Assembly: GCA_963754645.1 (NCBI GenBank)
Contig: CAVWGP010000011.1
Span: 992,001-1,056,000, forward strand
Reading direction: 5' to 3'
Length of the DNA: 64,000 nucleotides
From: CAVWGP01 sp963754645
GTDB lineage: Bacteria > Pseudomonadota > Alphaproteobacteria > Bin65
This document shows, in pieces, positions 15,927 through 26,051 of this stretch. Numbering within the stretch: the stretch's first letter is position 1; each line of letters opens with the position of its first letter. The notes under the pieces were generated by a model, which was not told the origin of the DNA, ran no database searches, and saw only the letters and a program-made list of their open reading frames with translations. Both the position numbers and the translations under genes were made by a program.

Positions 15927-18011
15927 ATGATACGAGTCGGAGTCGATGTCGGCGGCACGCATACCGATCTCGTGCTGATCGACGATGCCACAGGCGCTGT
16001 TGCGGTCCACAAGGTGGCGACGACGACGCGCGATCCGTCGCAAGGCGCGCTCGCGGCGCTGGCCGAACTTGCCGCCGATACGGGTGCCACGCTGGCCGAT
16101 GTCGGCTATTTCATGCACGGCACGACGATCGCGACCAACATCGTGCTCGAACACAACGGCGCCAAAACCGGCCTGATCACGACCGAAGGCTTCCGCGACA
16201 TCCTGCATATCGCGCGCCACAAACGGCCGCATAATTTCTCGCTCCAGCTCGAACTGCCCTGGCAAAAGCATCCGCTGGTGCGGCGCAATCACCGCGCCAC
16301 GGTGCGCGAGCGCATCGCGGGCCCGGACGGCGCCGTGCTGGCGCCGCTCGACGAAGACGCGGTGCGCGACGCGGCGCGCGCGCTCGTCGCCGAGGGCGTC
16401 GAGGCGATCGCCATCTGCTTTCTCATGTCGTTCCTCAATCCGGAGCATGAGCGCCGCGCGCGCGACATCGTCGCCGCCGAGGCGCCGGGCGTGTTCGTGT
16501 CGGTGAGCCACGAGGTCATCCCGCAATACCGCGAATACGAACGCTTCTCGACGACGTGCCTCAATGCCTTTGTCGGGCCCAAGACGGCGCGCTATTTGCA
16601 GCGCCTCGATTCCGAACTGCGCGCCAACGGCCTGGGCTCGGGCCTGCATCTCATGCAATCGAGCGGCGGCTGCGCCACATTGGAAGGCGCCGTCGCGCGC
16701 CCGGTCACGCTGCTCATGTCGGGCCCGGTCGGCGGTTTGCTCGGCGGCATCTGGGCCGGGGCCACGGCGGGCTTCGCGAACGTCATCAGCCTCGATGTCG
16801 GCGGCACATCGGCCGATATCGGCGTGGCGCCCAACGGCGAGATGCAGTTCAAGCACCTGCTCGATACGCGGATCGGCGATTATCACGCCATGGTGCCGAT
16901 GGCCGAGGTCGATTCGATCGGCGCCGGCGGCGGCTCGATCGCCTATGTCGATAGCGGCGGGCAATTCCAGGTCGGGCCGCGCAGCGCCGGCGCCGAGCCC
17001 GGCCCGGCCTGCTACGGCAAGGGCGGCACCGAGCCGGCGGCGACCGATTGCCAAGTCGTGCTCGGCCGCGTCAATCCGGGCAATTTTCTCGGCGGGCGGT
17101 TGAAGCTCGATCCCGCTTTGGCGCAACGCGCGATCGAGACGAAGCTCGCCAAGCCGCTCGATATGCCGGTCGAGGAGGCGGCGCTGGGCGCGCTGCGCAT
17201 TCTCACCCATTCGATGGTCCAGGCGATCGAGGTCAACAGCGTGCGGCGCGGCTACGATCCGCGCGATTTCGCCCTCGTCGCGTTCGGCGGCGCGGGGCCG
17301 CTGTTCGCCTGCGATATCGCGCGCGAACTCGCCATCCCCAATGTCGTGGTGCCGGCCTGGCCCGGCCTGACCTCGGCGCTCGGCCTGCTGACCTCCGACA
17401 TCGCCTATGATTTCAGCCGCACGCTGATGATGCCGCTCGCCGATCCCGATCTGGCGCGCCTCGCCGAAGCCTTCGGTGCGCTCGAAGCCCGCGCGCGCGA
17501 CCAGCTCGAACGCGACGGTTTCGCCGCCGGCGCGATCGCGTTCGTGCGCAGCGCCGATTGCCGCTATGCCGGGCAGGGCTATGAGCTGCGCTGCGCGGCG
17601 CCGGCGGGCGCCATCGATGCGAAGTTCGCGGCGGCCTTGGTCGCTTCGTTCCACGCCGCGCATCGCCGGCAATACGGCGTCGATATGCCGGCGAAGCCGG
17701 TGCAGCTCGTCAACGCCCGCGTCGTCGGCCTCGGGCGCATTCCGCGATTGCAGCCGAGCCGGATCGCGGCGGGCGGCGCCGAGCCCGATGCGGCGAGCCG
17801 GCGCGGCACGCGCGAAGTCGTGTTCGACTCCGAAGGCCGCGCGCGCCGCTTCGCGACCGCGATTTACGATCGCGCAGCGCTCAAATCCGGCAACGTTATT
17901 GCGGGACCGGCTATCGTCGAACAAATGGACACGACGACGGCGATCCCGCCCGGCCTCGCGGCGCGGGTCGACGAGTTCGGCAATCTCGTCATCGCGCTCG
18001 GCCGAGGATGA
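15927..18011 (+). CDS. hyuA: Hydantoinase/oxoprolinase subunit A (HyuA-like)
   Basis: A 694-residue actin-fold ATPase. The N-terminal phosphate loop RVGVDVGGTHTDLVLIDD (3-20), MHGTTIATN (about 62-70), ISLDVGGTSADIG (about 288-300) and AFGGAGPLFACDIA (about 453-466) are characteristic of the HyuA/5-oxoprolinase N-terminal/acetone-carboxylase-beta family. With HyuB it would hydrolyse a cyclic amide such as hydantoin, N-methylhydantoin or 5-oxoproline using ATP. The length is normal. ATG 15927 follows the SDR stop by 7 bases, and hyuB begins 7 bases after this gene, so the three are an operon. Exact substrate is not determinable. Confidence 0.92.
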   Translation: MIRVGVDVGGTHTDLVLIDDATGAVAVHKVATTTRDPSQGALAALAELAADTGATLADVGYFMHGTTIATNIVLEHNGAKTGLITTEGFRDILHIARHKRPHNFSLQLELPWQKHPLVRRNHRATVRERIAGPDGAVLAPLDEDAVRDAARALVAEGVEAIAICFLMSFLNPEHERRARDIVAAEAPGVFVSVSHEVIPQYREYERFSTTCLNAFVGPKTARYLQRLDSELRANGLGSGLHLMQSSGGCATLEGAVARPVTLLMSGPVGGLLGGIWAGATAGFANVISLDVGGTSADIGVAPNGEMQFKHLLDTRIGDYHAMVPMAEVDSIGAGGGSIAYVDSGGQFQVGPRSAGAEPGPACYGKGGTEPAATDCQVVLGRVNPGNFLGGRLKLDPALAQRAIETKLAKPLDMPVEEAALGALRILTHSMVQAIEVNSVRRGYDPRDFALVAFGGAGPLFACDIARELAIPNVVVPAWPGLTSALGLLTSDIAYDFSRTLMMPLADPDLARLAEAFGALEARARDQLERDGFAAGAIAFVRSADCRYAGQGYELRCAAPAGAIDAKFAAALVASFHAAHRRQYGVDMPAKPVQLVNARVVGLGRIPRLQPSRIAAGGAEPDAASRRGTREVVFDSEGRARRFATAIYDRAALKSGNVIAGPAIVEQMDTTTAIPPGLAARVDEFGNLVIALGRG

Positions 18012-18018
18012 AGCGGCC

Positions 18019-19810
18019 ATGACCTTCGCCATCGATCCGCTCGCGCCCATCGCCTGGGACTATCGCAACATCGACCCGGTCACGCTGCGCGTGCTCGGCG
18101 GCGCCTTCCAGGCGATCGCGCGCGAAATGGCGCAAGTGCTCTATCGCATGTCGAATTCGAGCATCATCCGCGAGTCCGAGGATTTGGGCTGCGGGTTGTT
18201 CGACGCGGCCGGGCGCGAGATCGCCGAAAGCGAAAGCTCGCCAATGCATATCGGCTCGCTGCCGTTCTACATCAAAGGCTTCATGACCAAGCTCGGCGGC
18301 AAGGTCGACGAGGGCGACATCGTCATCCACAACCACCCCTATCACGGCGCCTCGCACACGCCCGATCTCGGCGTCGCCTTGCCGATTTTCCACGAGGGCC
18401 GCCTCATCGGCTTCTCGGCGGCGACGGCGCACCTCATCGATACCGGCGCCGCCGCGCCCGGCCTCAACGTCGATCTCATCGACGTGTTCGCCGAGGGCAC
18501 GCTCTACAACGGCATCAAGCTGTTCGAGCGCGGCGTCCGCAACGAGCAGGTGTGGTCGATCCTGCGCGACAGCGTGCGCACGCCCGACATGAACGCCGCC
18601 GACATCGAAGCCATGATCGCCGCCGTCCGCCTCGGCCGCGAGCGCTATCTCAAGCTGATCGCGCGCTACGGCGCCGATACGGTGCTGGGCGCCGGCTATT
18701 ATTGGATGGACTATTCCGAGCGCCGCCTGCGCGCCGAGCTGGCGAAAATTCCCGACGGCGACTACCGCGCCGAAAGCTGGCTCGACGACGACGGCCGCAA
18801 CTGGGGCAAGCCGCTCAAGGTCGCGGTCACGGTGAAAAAGCGCGGCGACGGCGTCACCATCGATCTCGCCGGCTCGTCGCCCGAAGTCGAAACCGGCTAC
18901 AACGTGCCCTTCGAGGGCTCGCTGCAAGTCGCGTGCTTCTACATCGTGCGCACCCTCATGCTCGACGAGGTCGCGACCGGCGAATTCATCCCGCAGAACC
19001 AGGGCATGTTCCGCCCGGTCACGGTCGAGGCGCCGAAGGGCAGCATCTTCAATCCGAATTTTCCGCGCGCCTGCTTCGCGCGCATGGCGCAGATCCAGCG
19101 CGTGCTCGATTGCGTCATCCGCGCGCTCGCCCCCGTCATCCCCGAGCGCGTCACCGCCGGCAATTCGGCGCACGTGATGAGCGTGTCCTACAGCGGCTAC
19201 GATACGGCGCGGCGGCAATATTGGGTCTGCGTCGAGGTCAACGAAGGCAGCTACGGCGGGCGGCGCGGCCGCGACGGACCCGAACTCGGTCGACAATCTC
19301 ATGGCCAACACGCGCAACGTGCCGTGCGAGGAAATCGAGATGCATTATCCGCTGCGCGTCGAGCGCTACGAGCTGCGAGCCGATCCGCCCGGCGCCGGGC
19401 GCTGGCGCGGCGGCATCGGCGCGGTGCGCGAGGTGCGCTTCCTCGCCGACGGCTTCTTCTCGTGCAACGGCGACCGCACCCTCGAAGCGCCCAAGGGCCT
19501 GTTCGGCGGCCATGACGGCCTCGCCGCCGAAGTGCGCTGCAACCCGCGCGCCGCGGGCGAGGCGACCTGGCCGTCGAAATCCTCGGGCCGCAAGATCGCG
19601 CGCGGCGACGTGATCCAAGTCGTCGGCCCCAACAGCGGCGGCTACGGCGACCCCAAGCAGCGCGATCCGGCGTTGGTGCTGCGCGACTACGTCGAAGGTC
19701 ACGTCACCCTGGCGGCGGCGCGCGATATCTACGCCGTCGCCATCGACGGCGGCGGCCGCGCGGTCGATGCGGCGGAGACCGCGCAACTGCGGCGGGGAAA
19801 AATCCAATGA
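18019..19810 (+). CDS. hyuB: Hydantoinase/oxoprolinase subunit B (HyuB-like), one frameshift
   Basis: A protein of about 596 residues. The first frame shows IDPVTLRVLGGAFQAIAREM, EDLGCGLFD, HNHPYHGASHTPD and NVPFEGSLQVACFY, all typical of HyuB. Near 19279-19285 (CCCGAAC) one extra base breaks the frame at RRGRDGP; the other frame continues NSVDNLMANTRNVPCEEIE, the family's conserved segment, and runs to the stop at 19808. It pairs with HyuA as the amidohydrolase partner. The break uses the same CCCGAAC context as the one at 6281, which points to a sequencing artefact more than to a decayed gene. Confidence 0.88.
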
Positions 19811-19894
19811 TTCGCGAAGATGCTCATCTGTGTATGTTGGGAAAATCGCGCGAAATGAGCATCTTCGGCGGGATCAACTTTAGCGGCGGCGCGA

Positions 19895-20004
19895 GCCCCT
19901 ACCCGGCCTCCCCCGAATTGGGGGAGGGGAAGGAAGGCTGGGCGAGATTGCGCTTACTTTTGTTTTCTTCACCTCCCCCGTTCAGGGGGAGGCCGGGTGG
20001 GGGC
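19895..20004 (+). repeat. R3 intergenic inverted repeat with C/G-rich arms
   Basis: Arms 19895-19914 and 19985-20004 are complementary at 19 of 20 positions (left arm reads ACCCGGCCTCCCCC at its end). A second nested pair CCCCGAATTGGGG lies next to the left arm. It occupies the gap between hyuB and the amidase gene, directly before the amidase ribosome site. Only one copy was found in the window. Confidence 0.75.
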
Positions 20005-20020
20005 CTGCGGGAGGCACGAC

Positions 20021-21331
20021 ATGGCTGAGGCGGTTTCCGGCGATTTGACGACGCTGTCGGCATCGGACGTCGCGCGCCTGATCGCCGAGAAGCGGCTGAC
20101 GGCGGCGGCGCTGGCGGAGGCGTTGTTGGCCCGCACTCGCGCGCGCGAGGCTTCGGTGCGGGCTTGGGCGCATCTCGATGATGCGCTCGTCAGGGCGGCG
20201 GCGGCTTCGTGCGATCGGGCGGGCGGGCGCGGGCCGTTGCATGGCGTGCCCATCGGCATCAAGGACGTGATAGACACGGCGGATCAGCGGACGGAATACA
20301 ATTCGCCGCTCTATCGCGAGCACCGGCCCGGCGCCGATGCGGTGGCCGTCGCGCGGCTCCGGGCGGCGGGCGCGATCGTGTTCGGCAAGACGGTGACGAC
20401 CGAGTTCGCCTATCTCAAACCGGGGCCGACTTGCAATCCGCACGATCTTGCCTGCACGCCGGGCGGCTCGTCGAGCGGGTCGGGCGCGGCGGTGGCGGAT
20501 CGCATGGTGCCGGCCGCGCTCGGCACGCAGACCGGCGGCTCGACCATCCGGCCCGCGGCGTTTTGCGGCGTCTACGGCTACAAGCCGGCGTTCGATCTGT
20601 GGGACACGCGCGGCATCAAATATCTCGCACCCTCGCTCGACACGATCGGGCTGATGACGCGCTCGCTCGACGATATTGCGCTGATCTCCGCGGTTCTTGC
20701 GGCGGCGCCCGCGGCGCCGGTACGCGAAGCCGCACCACGCCTCGTCCTGTTCCGGCCGCCCAATATCGGCGAGGCCGAGCCGGCGGCGGTTGCGTCTCTC
20801 GACGATGTCGCGGCCCGGGTCGCGGCGGCGGGCTTTGCCGTGCGCAGCCTCGGCTCGCCGCCGCTGTTCGGCCCGCTCAACGACGCCCATCGCGTCATCA
20901 TGTCGGCGGAAGTCGCGCGCTCCTTTACTGCCGAGTGGCGCGACCGGCGCGCCGGGCTCAGCCCCGAGATCGCCGCCTATATCGAAAAGGGCCTGGCGCT
21001 GGGCGAGGCCGATATCGCCGCGGCGTGGCGCACGGTCGAAATTTCGAAGCGCTGGTTCATGGCCGCAATCGCGCCCGACGAGCTCGTGCTGACGCCGAGC
21101 GCCGCCGGCGAGGCGCCCATCGGCCTCGCCTCGACCGGCAACGCGGCGTTCAACCGGCTGTGGACCTTGCTGCACGCCGGCTGCCTCACCGTGCCGACCG
21201 GCAAAGGCCCGCGCGGCTTGCCCTTGGGCGTGCAGCTCGTCTCGCTCTGGGGCAACGAGCCCTGCCTGCTCGGCACGGCGCGCTGGTTCGAACGCAATTT
21301 GGGAACGGGGCCGGTGAAGGTGGGGGAATAG
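20021..21331 (+). CDS. Amidase signature family protein
   Basis: A 436-residue amidase. The Ser-cisSer-Lys triad is visible as the lysine in PIGIKDVIDTA (about 80-90), the glycine/serine-rich GGSSSGSGAAVADR (about 155-168) and the nucleophile serine in TQTGGSTIRPAAFCG. The family hydrolyses amides, including carbamoyl compounds such as allophanate and N-carbamoyl amino acids, so it could act after the hydantoinase; that is inference from position. ATG 20021 follows GGGAGG (20010-20015) by five bases. It is separated from hyuB by the R3 repeat, so it may be transcribed independently. No signal peptide is seen; cytoplasmic. Confidence 0.92.
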   Translation: MAEAVSGDLTTLSASDVARLIAEKRLTAAALAEALLARTRAREASVRAWAHLDDALVRAAAASCDRAGGRGPLHGVPIGIKDVIDTADQRTEYNSPLYREHRPGADAVAVARLRAAGAIVFGKTVTTEFAYLKPGPTCNPHDLACTPGGSSSGSGAAVADRMVPAALGTQTGGSTIRPAAFCGVYGYKPAFDLWDTRGIKYLAPSLDTIGLMTRSLDDIALISAVLAAAPAAPVREAAPRLVLFRPPNIGEAEPAAVASLDDVAARVAAAGFAVRSLGSPPLFGPLNDAHRVIMSAEVARSFTAEWRDRRAGLSPEIAAYIEKGLALGEADIAAAWRTVEISKRWFMAAIAPDELVLTPSAAGEAPIGLASTGNAAFNRLWTLLHAGCLTVPTGKGPRGLPLGVQLVSLWGNEPCLLGTARWFERNLGTGPVKVGE

Positions 21332-21368
21332 GGGATCGCAACCGAAAGTTGCGAGCACAAAATTGAAG

Positions 21369-21526
21369 CGTCATCCCGAGCGAGCCACCGCCGAAGGCGG
21401 TGGACGCCGAGGGACCTCGGGCGGACGAGCGTCTTGCCGCAAACGGGTTTACGCCAGTCCGATCGAGGTCCCTCCGCTACGCGCCTTCGGCGCTGCCCCG
21501 AGCGCAGTCGAGGGGTCGGGATGACG
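21369..21526 (+). repeat. R1 intergenic palindromic repeat, copy B (uninterrupted)
   Basis: Opens CGTCATCCCGAG and closes GGGATGACG. An inner inverted pair is GGACCTCG (21413-21420 region) with CGAGGTCC (21464-21471). It is the intact reference for copy A, which IS110 has split, and it still carries the same target sequence GAGGTCCCTCCGCT at 21465-21478. It fills most of the gap between the amidase gene and the flavoprotein gene. Confidence 0.85.
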
Positions 21527-21592
21527 AACTTAATTTATTTGCCGTCAATGTTTGAACTCGCTCCACGACCGCATCAGAGGAGTCCGCCCGCC

Positions 21593-22998
21593 ATGCCCAT
21601 CCTCGACGCCGCCGACCGGAAATTCGATCTCGCCGTTCCCGTGCTCGTGATCGGCGCGGGGGCTTGCGGCTGCACGGCGGCGCTGGCGGCGCGGGAGGGC
21701 GGCGCCGAGGTCGATGATTCTCGAACGCGACGCCACGCCGCGCGGCAACACCTCGCTGTCGGGCGGGCAGATTCCGGCGGCGGGCACCAAGCTGCAAGAA
21801 GCCGCCGGCATCGCCGATGCGCCGGAAATCCTGTTCAACGACATCGTCGCCAAGGCCAAGGGCCAATGCGATATCGCGCTGGCGCGGCACGTCGCCGACC
21901 AATCGGCTCGCACCGTCGATTGGCTGCATGAGCGCCACAAATTGCCGCTCTCCTGCCTCACCGATTTCCGCTATGCCGGGCATTCGCAATTTCACATGCA
22001 CGCTTCGCCCAGCCGGTTCGGCGCCGAGCTGCTGGCCGTGTTCCTGCAAGCCGTCGCCAATGCCGGGATCGATCTCGTCGCCTCGGCGCGGGTCAGCGAT
22101 CTCTTTGCCGATGCCTCCGGGCGCGTTCATGGCGTGCGCGTCACGCGGCCCGACGGCAAGCACGAGGATATCGGCTGCCAGCGCGCTGATCCTCGCCTGC
22201 AACGGCTATGGCGGCAGCAAGGCGCTGCTGGAAAAATACATCCCCGAGATCGCCGCCGCGCATTATCACGGGCACGACGGCAACCAGGGCGACGCGGTGC
22301 TGTGGGGCGAGGCGCTCGGCGCCTCGATCAAGGACATGGGCGCGTTCCAGGGCCACGGCGCCGTGTGCACGCCACACAACATCCATCTCGGCTGGGCGTG
22401 CCTCACCGAGGGCGGCTTCCAGGTCAACGCCGGCGGCGCGCGCTTCTCGAACGAAAATGCCGGCTATTCCGAGCAGGCGCTCAACGTGCTGCGCCAGCCC
22501 GGCCGCGTCGCCTGGACGATCTGGGACGCGCGCTGCGAAAGCGTCGCCGGCAAGATGCACAGCCACGGCGAAGCCGGAAAGGCGGGCGCCATCCGCAAGT
22601 TCGACGATGTCGAGGCGATCGCGCGCTTCATCGGCTGCGGCGCTGCGGCGCTGCGCAAGACGATCGACGAGGTTGCCGCGATCGCGCGCGGCGAGACGCG
22701 CTGTCCCTTCGGCCGCGACTTCGGAAAATTTCCGCCGCTGGCACCGCCCTATTGCGCCGCGAAAATCACCGGCGCGCTGTTCCACACCCAGGGCGGGCTC
22801 GAAGTGAACAAGGAGGCGCGCGTGCTCAAGCGCGACGGCACGCCGTTTCCCAATCTCTTCGCCGGCGGCGGCGCCGCGCGCGGCCTCTCGGGCCCGGCCG
22901 ATTGGGGCTACCTCTCGGGCTCCGGCCTGCTCATGGCGGTCAATCTCGGCCGCTTCGCCGGCGAAGCCGCGGCGCGGCAGGTGGCGGGACTGCGCTGA
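21593..22998 (+). CDS. FAD-dependent fumarate-reductase/succinate-dehydrogenase-like flavoprotein, two frameshifts
   Basis: About 467 residues read in pieces. MPILDAADRKFDLAVPVLVIG starts the protein and GAGACGCTAALAAREGGAEV is the FAD Rossmann motif. A shift near 21711-21713 leads to MILERDATPRGNTSLSGGQ. A second shift near 22174-22178 leads to SALILACNGYGGSK, and the protein ends with LFAGGGAARGLSG and GYLSGSGLLMAVNLGRFAGE. This layout is that of KstD/fumarate reductase-type flavoproteins (for example tricarballylate dehydrogenase-like), which oxidise or reduce C-C bonds. The substrate is unknown. Both breaks are single extra bases in otherwise conserved sequence. ATG 21593 is preceded by GAGGAG (21577-21582). 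Confidence 0.82.
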
Positions 22999-23024
22999 TT
23001 GCCTCGAAATCAGGCTGTTGCCGC

Positions 23025-23122
23025 GTAGGGGCGGGTCTCCGACCCGCCCAATTCGTGCCGCATGCGCAACTGGGTAAACGATTGAGCGGCGGCACGAGGG
23101 CGGGTCGGAGACCCGCCCCTAC
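23025..23122 (+). repeat. R2 intergenic double-hairpin repeat, copy 2
   Basis: Inverted 25-bp arms 23025-23049 and 23098-23122 open GTAGGGGCGGGTCTCC and close with its complement. The middle is 48 bases, shorter than in copies 1 and 3. It sits between convergent genes (22998 and 23167). Confidence 0.87.
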
Positions 23123-23166
23123 GGGCGAATGGCGATCGAGCTTCGCAACGACTGGCGCCGCCGCAA

Positions 23167-24282
23167 TCAATAAGCCGCCGCCGTGAGCGACGCATCGCCG
23201 GGCGCGTCCGCTTTGGCCTCCCTGGGCAGCGGCACGCTGTTGGCGTCGAGGCCGGCCAGCGACGGCGCCACTTCGCGCATGAAGAGTTTCAGCGAGCGCT
23301 TGCGCATCGCGGGCATGCCCCAATCCTTGCCCATGACGATGAGGAGCGTGCCGAAGCCGCCCGAGGAATCGTAGAGATCGCGCAGCCGCCGCGCCACGTA
23401 GCCGGGGTCGCCGCCGATGAACAACCCGGTTTCGAAGGCGAGATCGTAGTCGAAATCCTCGACCTTCGTGCCCGGCGGCAGGAAGCCGCGGAACCGGCCG
23501 GGATCGACGCGCTTCCATTCCGCGATCGAGGATTCGACATCGGCGCGGATTTCGGCGCGCGCCTTGGCGATCGAATCGCTGACGTGAATCTGGCGCGACA
23601 GCGTGATCTTGTTGCGGTCCGGCTTTTGGCGCGCCGCCTTGGCCGCGGCGACATAGGCCTGGGTGCGGGCGCCGAGCGTCGGCGCCGTGTCGAACTGGCC
23701 GACCATGAGCGTCCAGCCGCTTTCGCCCGCGCGTTTCACCATCGCGTCCTGGCCGGTGGCGACCGCGAGGGCGGGATGCGGCTGCTGGTAGCAGCGCGGC
23801 ACCAGGCGGATATTTTTCCCCGGCCAATAATCGCCGCCCCAATCGAACGGCTCGGCCGCGGTCCAGCATTTCAGGATGTAGTCGATCGCCTCGGCCATCA
23901 TCGGGTGGCGCTGCTCGTTGCCGTAGCCGCGCCGCTCCATGTTGCCGAGAAAGGGCACGCCCGAGCCGAGGCCGAAAATGTAGCGCCCGCGCAGCAGGTG
24001 GTCGCACATCGCCGCCGAGGTCGCGACATCGAGCGGGTGAAACAGCGGCAGCAGGCGCACGGCGGGCGCCAGGCGGATGCGCTTGGTCATGCCCGCCGCC
24101 TTGGCGATCAGCAGCTCGGCAAACGGCACGGCGTCGGGCAGCCAGGCGCCGAAATGCTCGCTGACCCAGGCTTCGTCGAAGCCCAGCCGGTCGGCGGCGA
24201 CGATCTCGGCGAGATCCGCGTCGTAGCTGTCCGCGGCGCTGGCATTGCGCCTAAGCCCGTTCGAGAATATGCCGAATTTCAT
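23167..24282 (-). CDS. LLM-class flavin-dependent oxidoreductase
   Basis: A 371-residue luciferase-like protein. Family segments are DRLGFDEAWVSEHF (about 32-45), TKRIRLAPAVRLLPLFHPLDVA, GRYIFGLGSGVPF and YWPGKNIRLVPRCYQQPHPALAVATG. It presumably uses reduced flavin supplied by another reductase to oxidise an unknown substrate, and differs from the shorter paralogue at 3615. Its start (24282) is divergent from the thiamine-diphosphate enzyme at 24314 with only 31 bases between the two start codons, so the promoters must overlap the genes or be very compact. The C terminus lies 44 bases from an R2 repeat. Confidence 0.9.
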   Translation of the reverse strand: MKFGIFSNGLRRNASAADSYDADLAEIVAADRLGFDEAWVSEHFGAWLPDAVPFAELLIAKAAGMTKRIRLAPAVRLLPLFHPLDVATSAAMCDHLLRGRYIFGLGSGVPFLGNMERRGYGNEQRHPMMAEAIDYILKCWTAAEPFDWGGDYWPGKNIRLVPRCYQQPHPALAVATGQDAMVKRAGESGWTLMVGQFDTAPTLGARTQAYVAAAKAARQKPDRNKITLSRQIHVSDSIAKARAEIRADVESSIAEWKRVDPGRFRGFLPPGTKVEDFDYDLAFETGLFIGGDPGYVARRLRDLYDSSGGFGTLLIVMGKDWGMPAMRKRSLKLFMREVAPSLAGLDANSVPLPREAKADAPGDASLTAAAY

Positions 24283-24313
24283 TCCGAGCCCCCGAAAACG
24301 AAGCAGGGACTTT

Positions 24314-26047
24314 ATGCCGAAACGCAGCGCCGGACACTATTTTCTCGAAGGACTTGTCGATCTCGATCTTGATTATATTTTCGCCAATCTCGGCACCGAT
24401 CACATCACGCTGGTCGAAGAGCTGGCGCGCTGGGAGCGCGACGGGCGCAAGGCGCCCAAGGTCGTGCTGTGCCCGCACGAGAACGTCGCCGTGCACATGG
24501 CGGGCGGCTATGCGCTGGCGACCGGCAAGGGCCAGGCCGTCGTGGTCCATGTCGATGCCGGCACGGCGAATTCGGCGATGGGCTTGCACAATCTCGCCCG
24601 CAACCGGCTGCCGGTGCTGCTCGTCGCCGGCAAGGCGCCGCACACGATGCGCGGCGAGCTGCCCGGCTCGCGCGATTCCTATATTCACTTCGTGCAAGAC
24701 CCGTTCGATATCGCGAGCCTGGTGCGGCCCTATGTGAAGTGGGAATACAATTTGCCGTCCGGCGTCGTGGTCAAGGAAGCGCTGCGCCGCGCCCATGCCA
24801 TGATGCAGAGCGATCCGCCCGGCCCGGTCTATATGACTTTGCCGCGCGAGACCTTGGCCGAGGAATGGGACGAAGCGGCGATCAAGTCCTTCCCGGCGGC
24901 GCGCTACGGCGCGGTGGCGGCGGGCGGCATCGATCCGGCGCGCGCCGAAGCCGTTGCCGATGCGCTGATGGCGGCGGACCATCCGATCGCGATTACGTCC
25001 TATCTCGGCCGCAAGCCCGAGGCGCCGGCGCTGCTCGAAGCCCTGGCGCTGGCGGCGGGCATCCGCGTCGTCGAATACACGCCGGTCCATCTCAACATCC
25101 GGCGCGACTCGCCGTGCTTCGCCGGCTTCGATCCGGTGGCGGCGATGGCGACGGCCGATCTCGGCTTGCTGCTCGATGTCGATGTGCCGTGGATCCCGAA
25201 ATTCGCGCCGCGCGCCGAGGCGATCCGCTGGCTGCAGGTCGATGTCGATCCGGTCAAGCAGGATTTCCCGATGTGGGGTTTCCCCGCCGATCTGCGCATC
25301 CAGGGCGATTGCGCCGCGGTGCTGCGGCAGGTGATCGAGATCGTCCGGCCAAGTCGAACGACGCCTATCGCGCCAAGATCGCGCGCCGCGTCGCCGGCTG
25401 GGCTGACGTTGCGCGCGGCGGCGCTGAAAAGCCGCGCCGCGGCGGCGGCCGATCCGGGCGGTTTCGACGCGCTGTCGCCGGCGCATGTTTGCGCCGTGCT
25501 GAGCCGCAAGCTGGGCGAGACCGATATCCTCGTCAACGAAGCGGTGCGCAACGCGCCGGTCGCGATGGCGCAGATCCCGCGCATGCTGCCGCACACCTAT
25601 TTCGGCTCGGCCGGCGGCGGCCTGGGCTTCAGCGGCGGCGCCGCGCTCGGCTTGAAGCTGGCGCGCCCGGAGCGCCGCGTGGTGCAAATCGTGGGCGACG
25701 GCGTGTTTCATTTCTCGTCGCCCGACGCGGTCTACGCGGTGGCGCAGCAATACAAGCTGCCGATTTTTACGCTCGTGCTCGACAATCGCGGCTGGCAGGC
25801 GGTGAAGGAGTCGGTGCTGCGCGTTTATCCCGAGGGTGCGGCCAAGGCGGGCGATTCCTTCCAGTCGCGCCTCGACGGCCGCGAGCAAGGCATGGTGCGC
25901 CGCTTCGACGAGGTGGCGCGCGCCTTCGGCGCTTACGGCGAAACGGTCAAGGAGCCCGGCGAGCTTTCATCCGCCATCGATCGCTGCCTCGCCGCCGTCG
26001 ACGCCGGCAAGGCCGCGGTCCTCAATGTCCGGGTGAAGCCGCTGTAA
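24314..26047 (+). CDS. Thiamine-diphosphate-dependent enzyme (acetolactate synthase-like), two compensating frame breaks
   Basis: About 577 residues with three ThDP-enzyme domains. The N-terminal PYR domain has CPHENVAVHMAGGYA with the catalytic Glu (about 57), the central domain follows, and the C-terminal PP domain has VGDGVFHFSSPDAVY through LDNRGW, the GDG...N diphosphate motif. Near 25347 one base is missing and near 25401 one is extra; between them the sensible sequence (SNDAYRAKIARRVAG) is in another frame, so the conceptual translation of the single open frame is wrong for about 18 residues. Relatives include acetolactate synthase, benzoylformate decarboxylase and oxalyl-CoA decarboxylase; residues needed to choose are not clear. 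ATG 24314 is chosen, as conserved sequence begins there. Confidence 0.87.
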   Translation: MPKRSAGHYFLEGLVDLDLDYIFANLGTDHITLVEELARWERDGRKAPKVVLCPHENVAVHMAGGYALATGKGQAVVVHVDAGTANSAMGLHNLARNRLPVLLVAGKAPHTMRGELPGSRDSYIHFVQDPFDIASLVRPYVKWEYNLPSGVVVKEALRRAHAMMQSDPPGPVYMTLPRETLAEEWDEAAIKSFPAARYGAVAAGGIDPARAEAVADALMAADHPIAITSYLGRKPEAPALLEALALAAGIRVVEYTPVHLNIRRDSPCFAGFDPVAAMATADLGLLLDVDVPWIPKFAPRAEAIRWLQVDVDPVKQDFPMWGFPADLRIQGDCAAVLRQVIEIVRPSRTTPIAPRSRAASPAGLTLRAAALKSRAAAAADPGGFDALSPAHVCAVLSRKLGETDILVNEAVRNAPVAMAQIPRMLPHTYFGSAGGGLGFSGGAALGLKLARPERRVVQIVGDGVFHFSSPDAVYAVAQQYKLPIFTLVLDNRGWQAVKESVLRVYPEGAAKAGDSFQSRLDGREQGMVRRFDEVARAFGAYGETVKEPGELSSAIDRCLAAVDAGKAAVLNVRVKPL

Positions 26048-26051
26048 TCAA

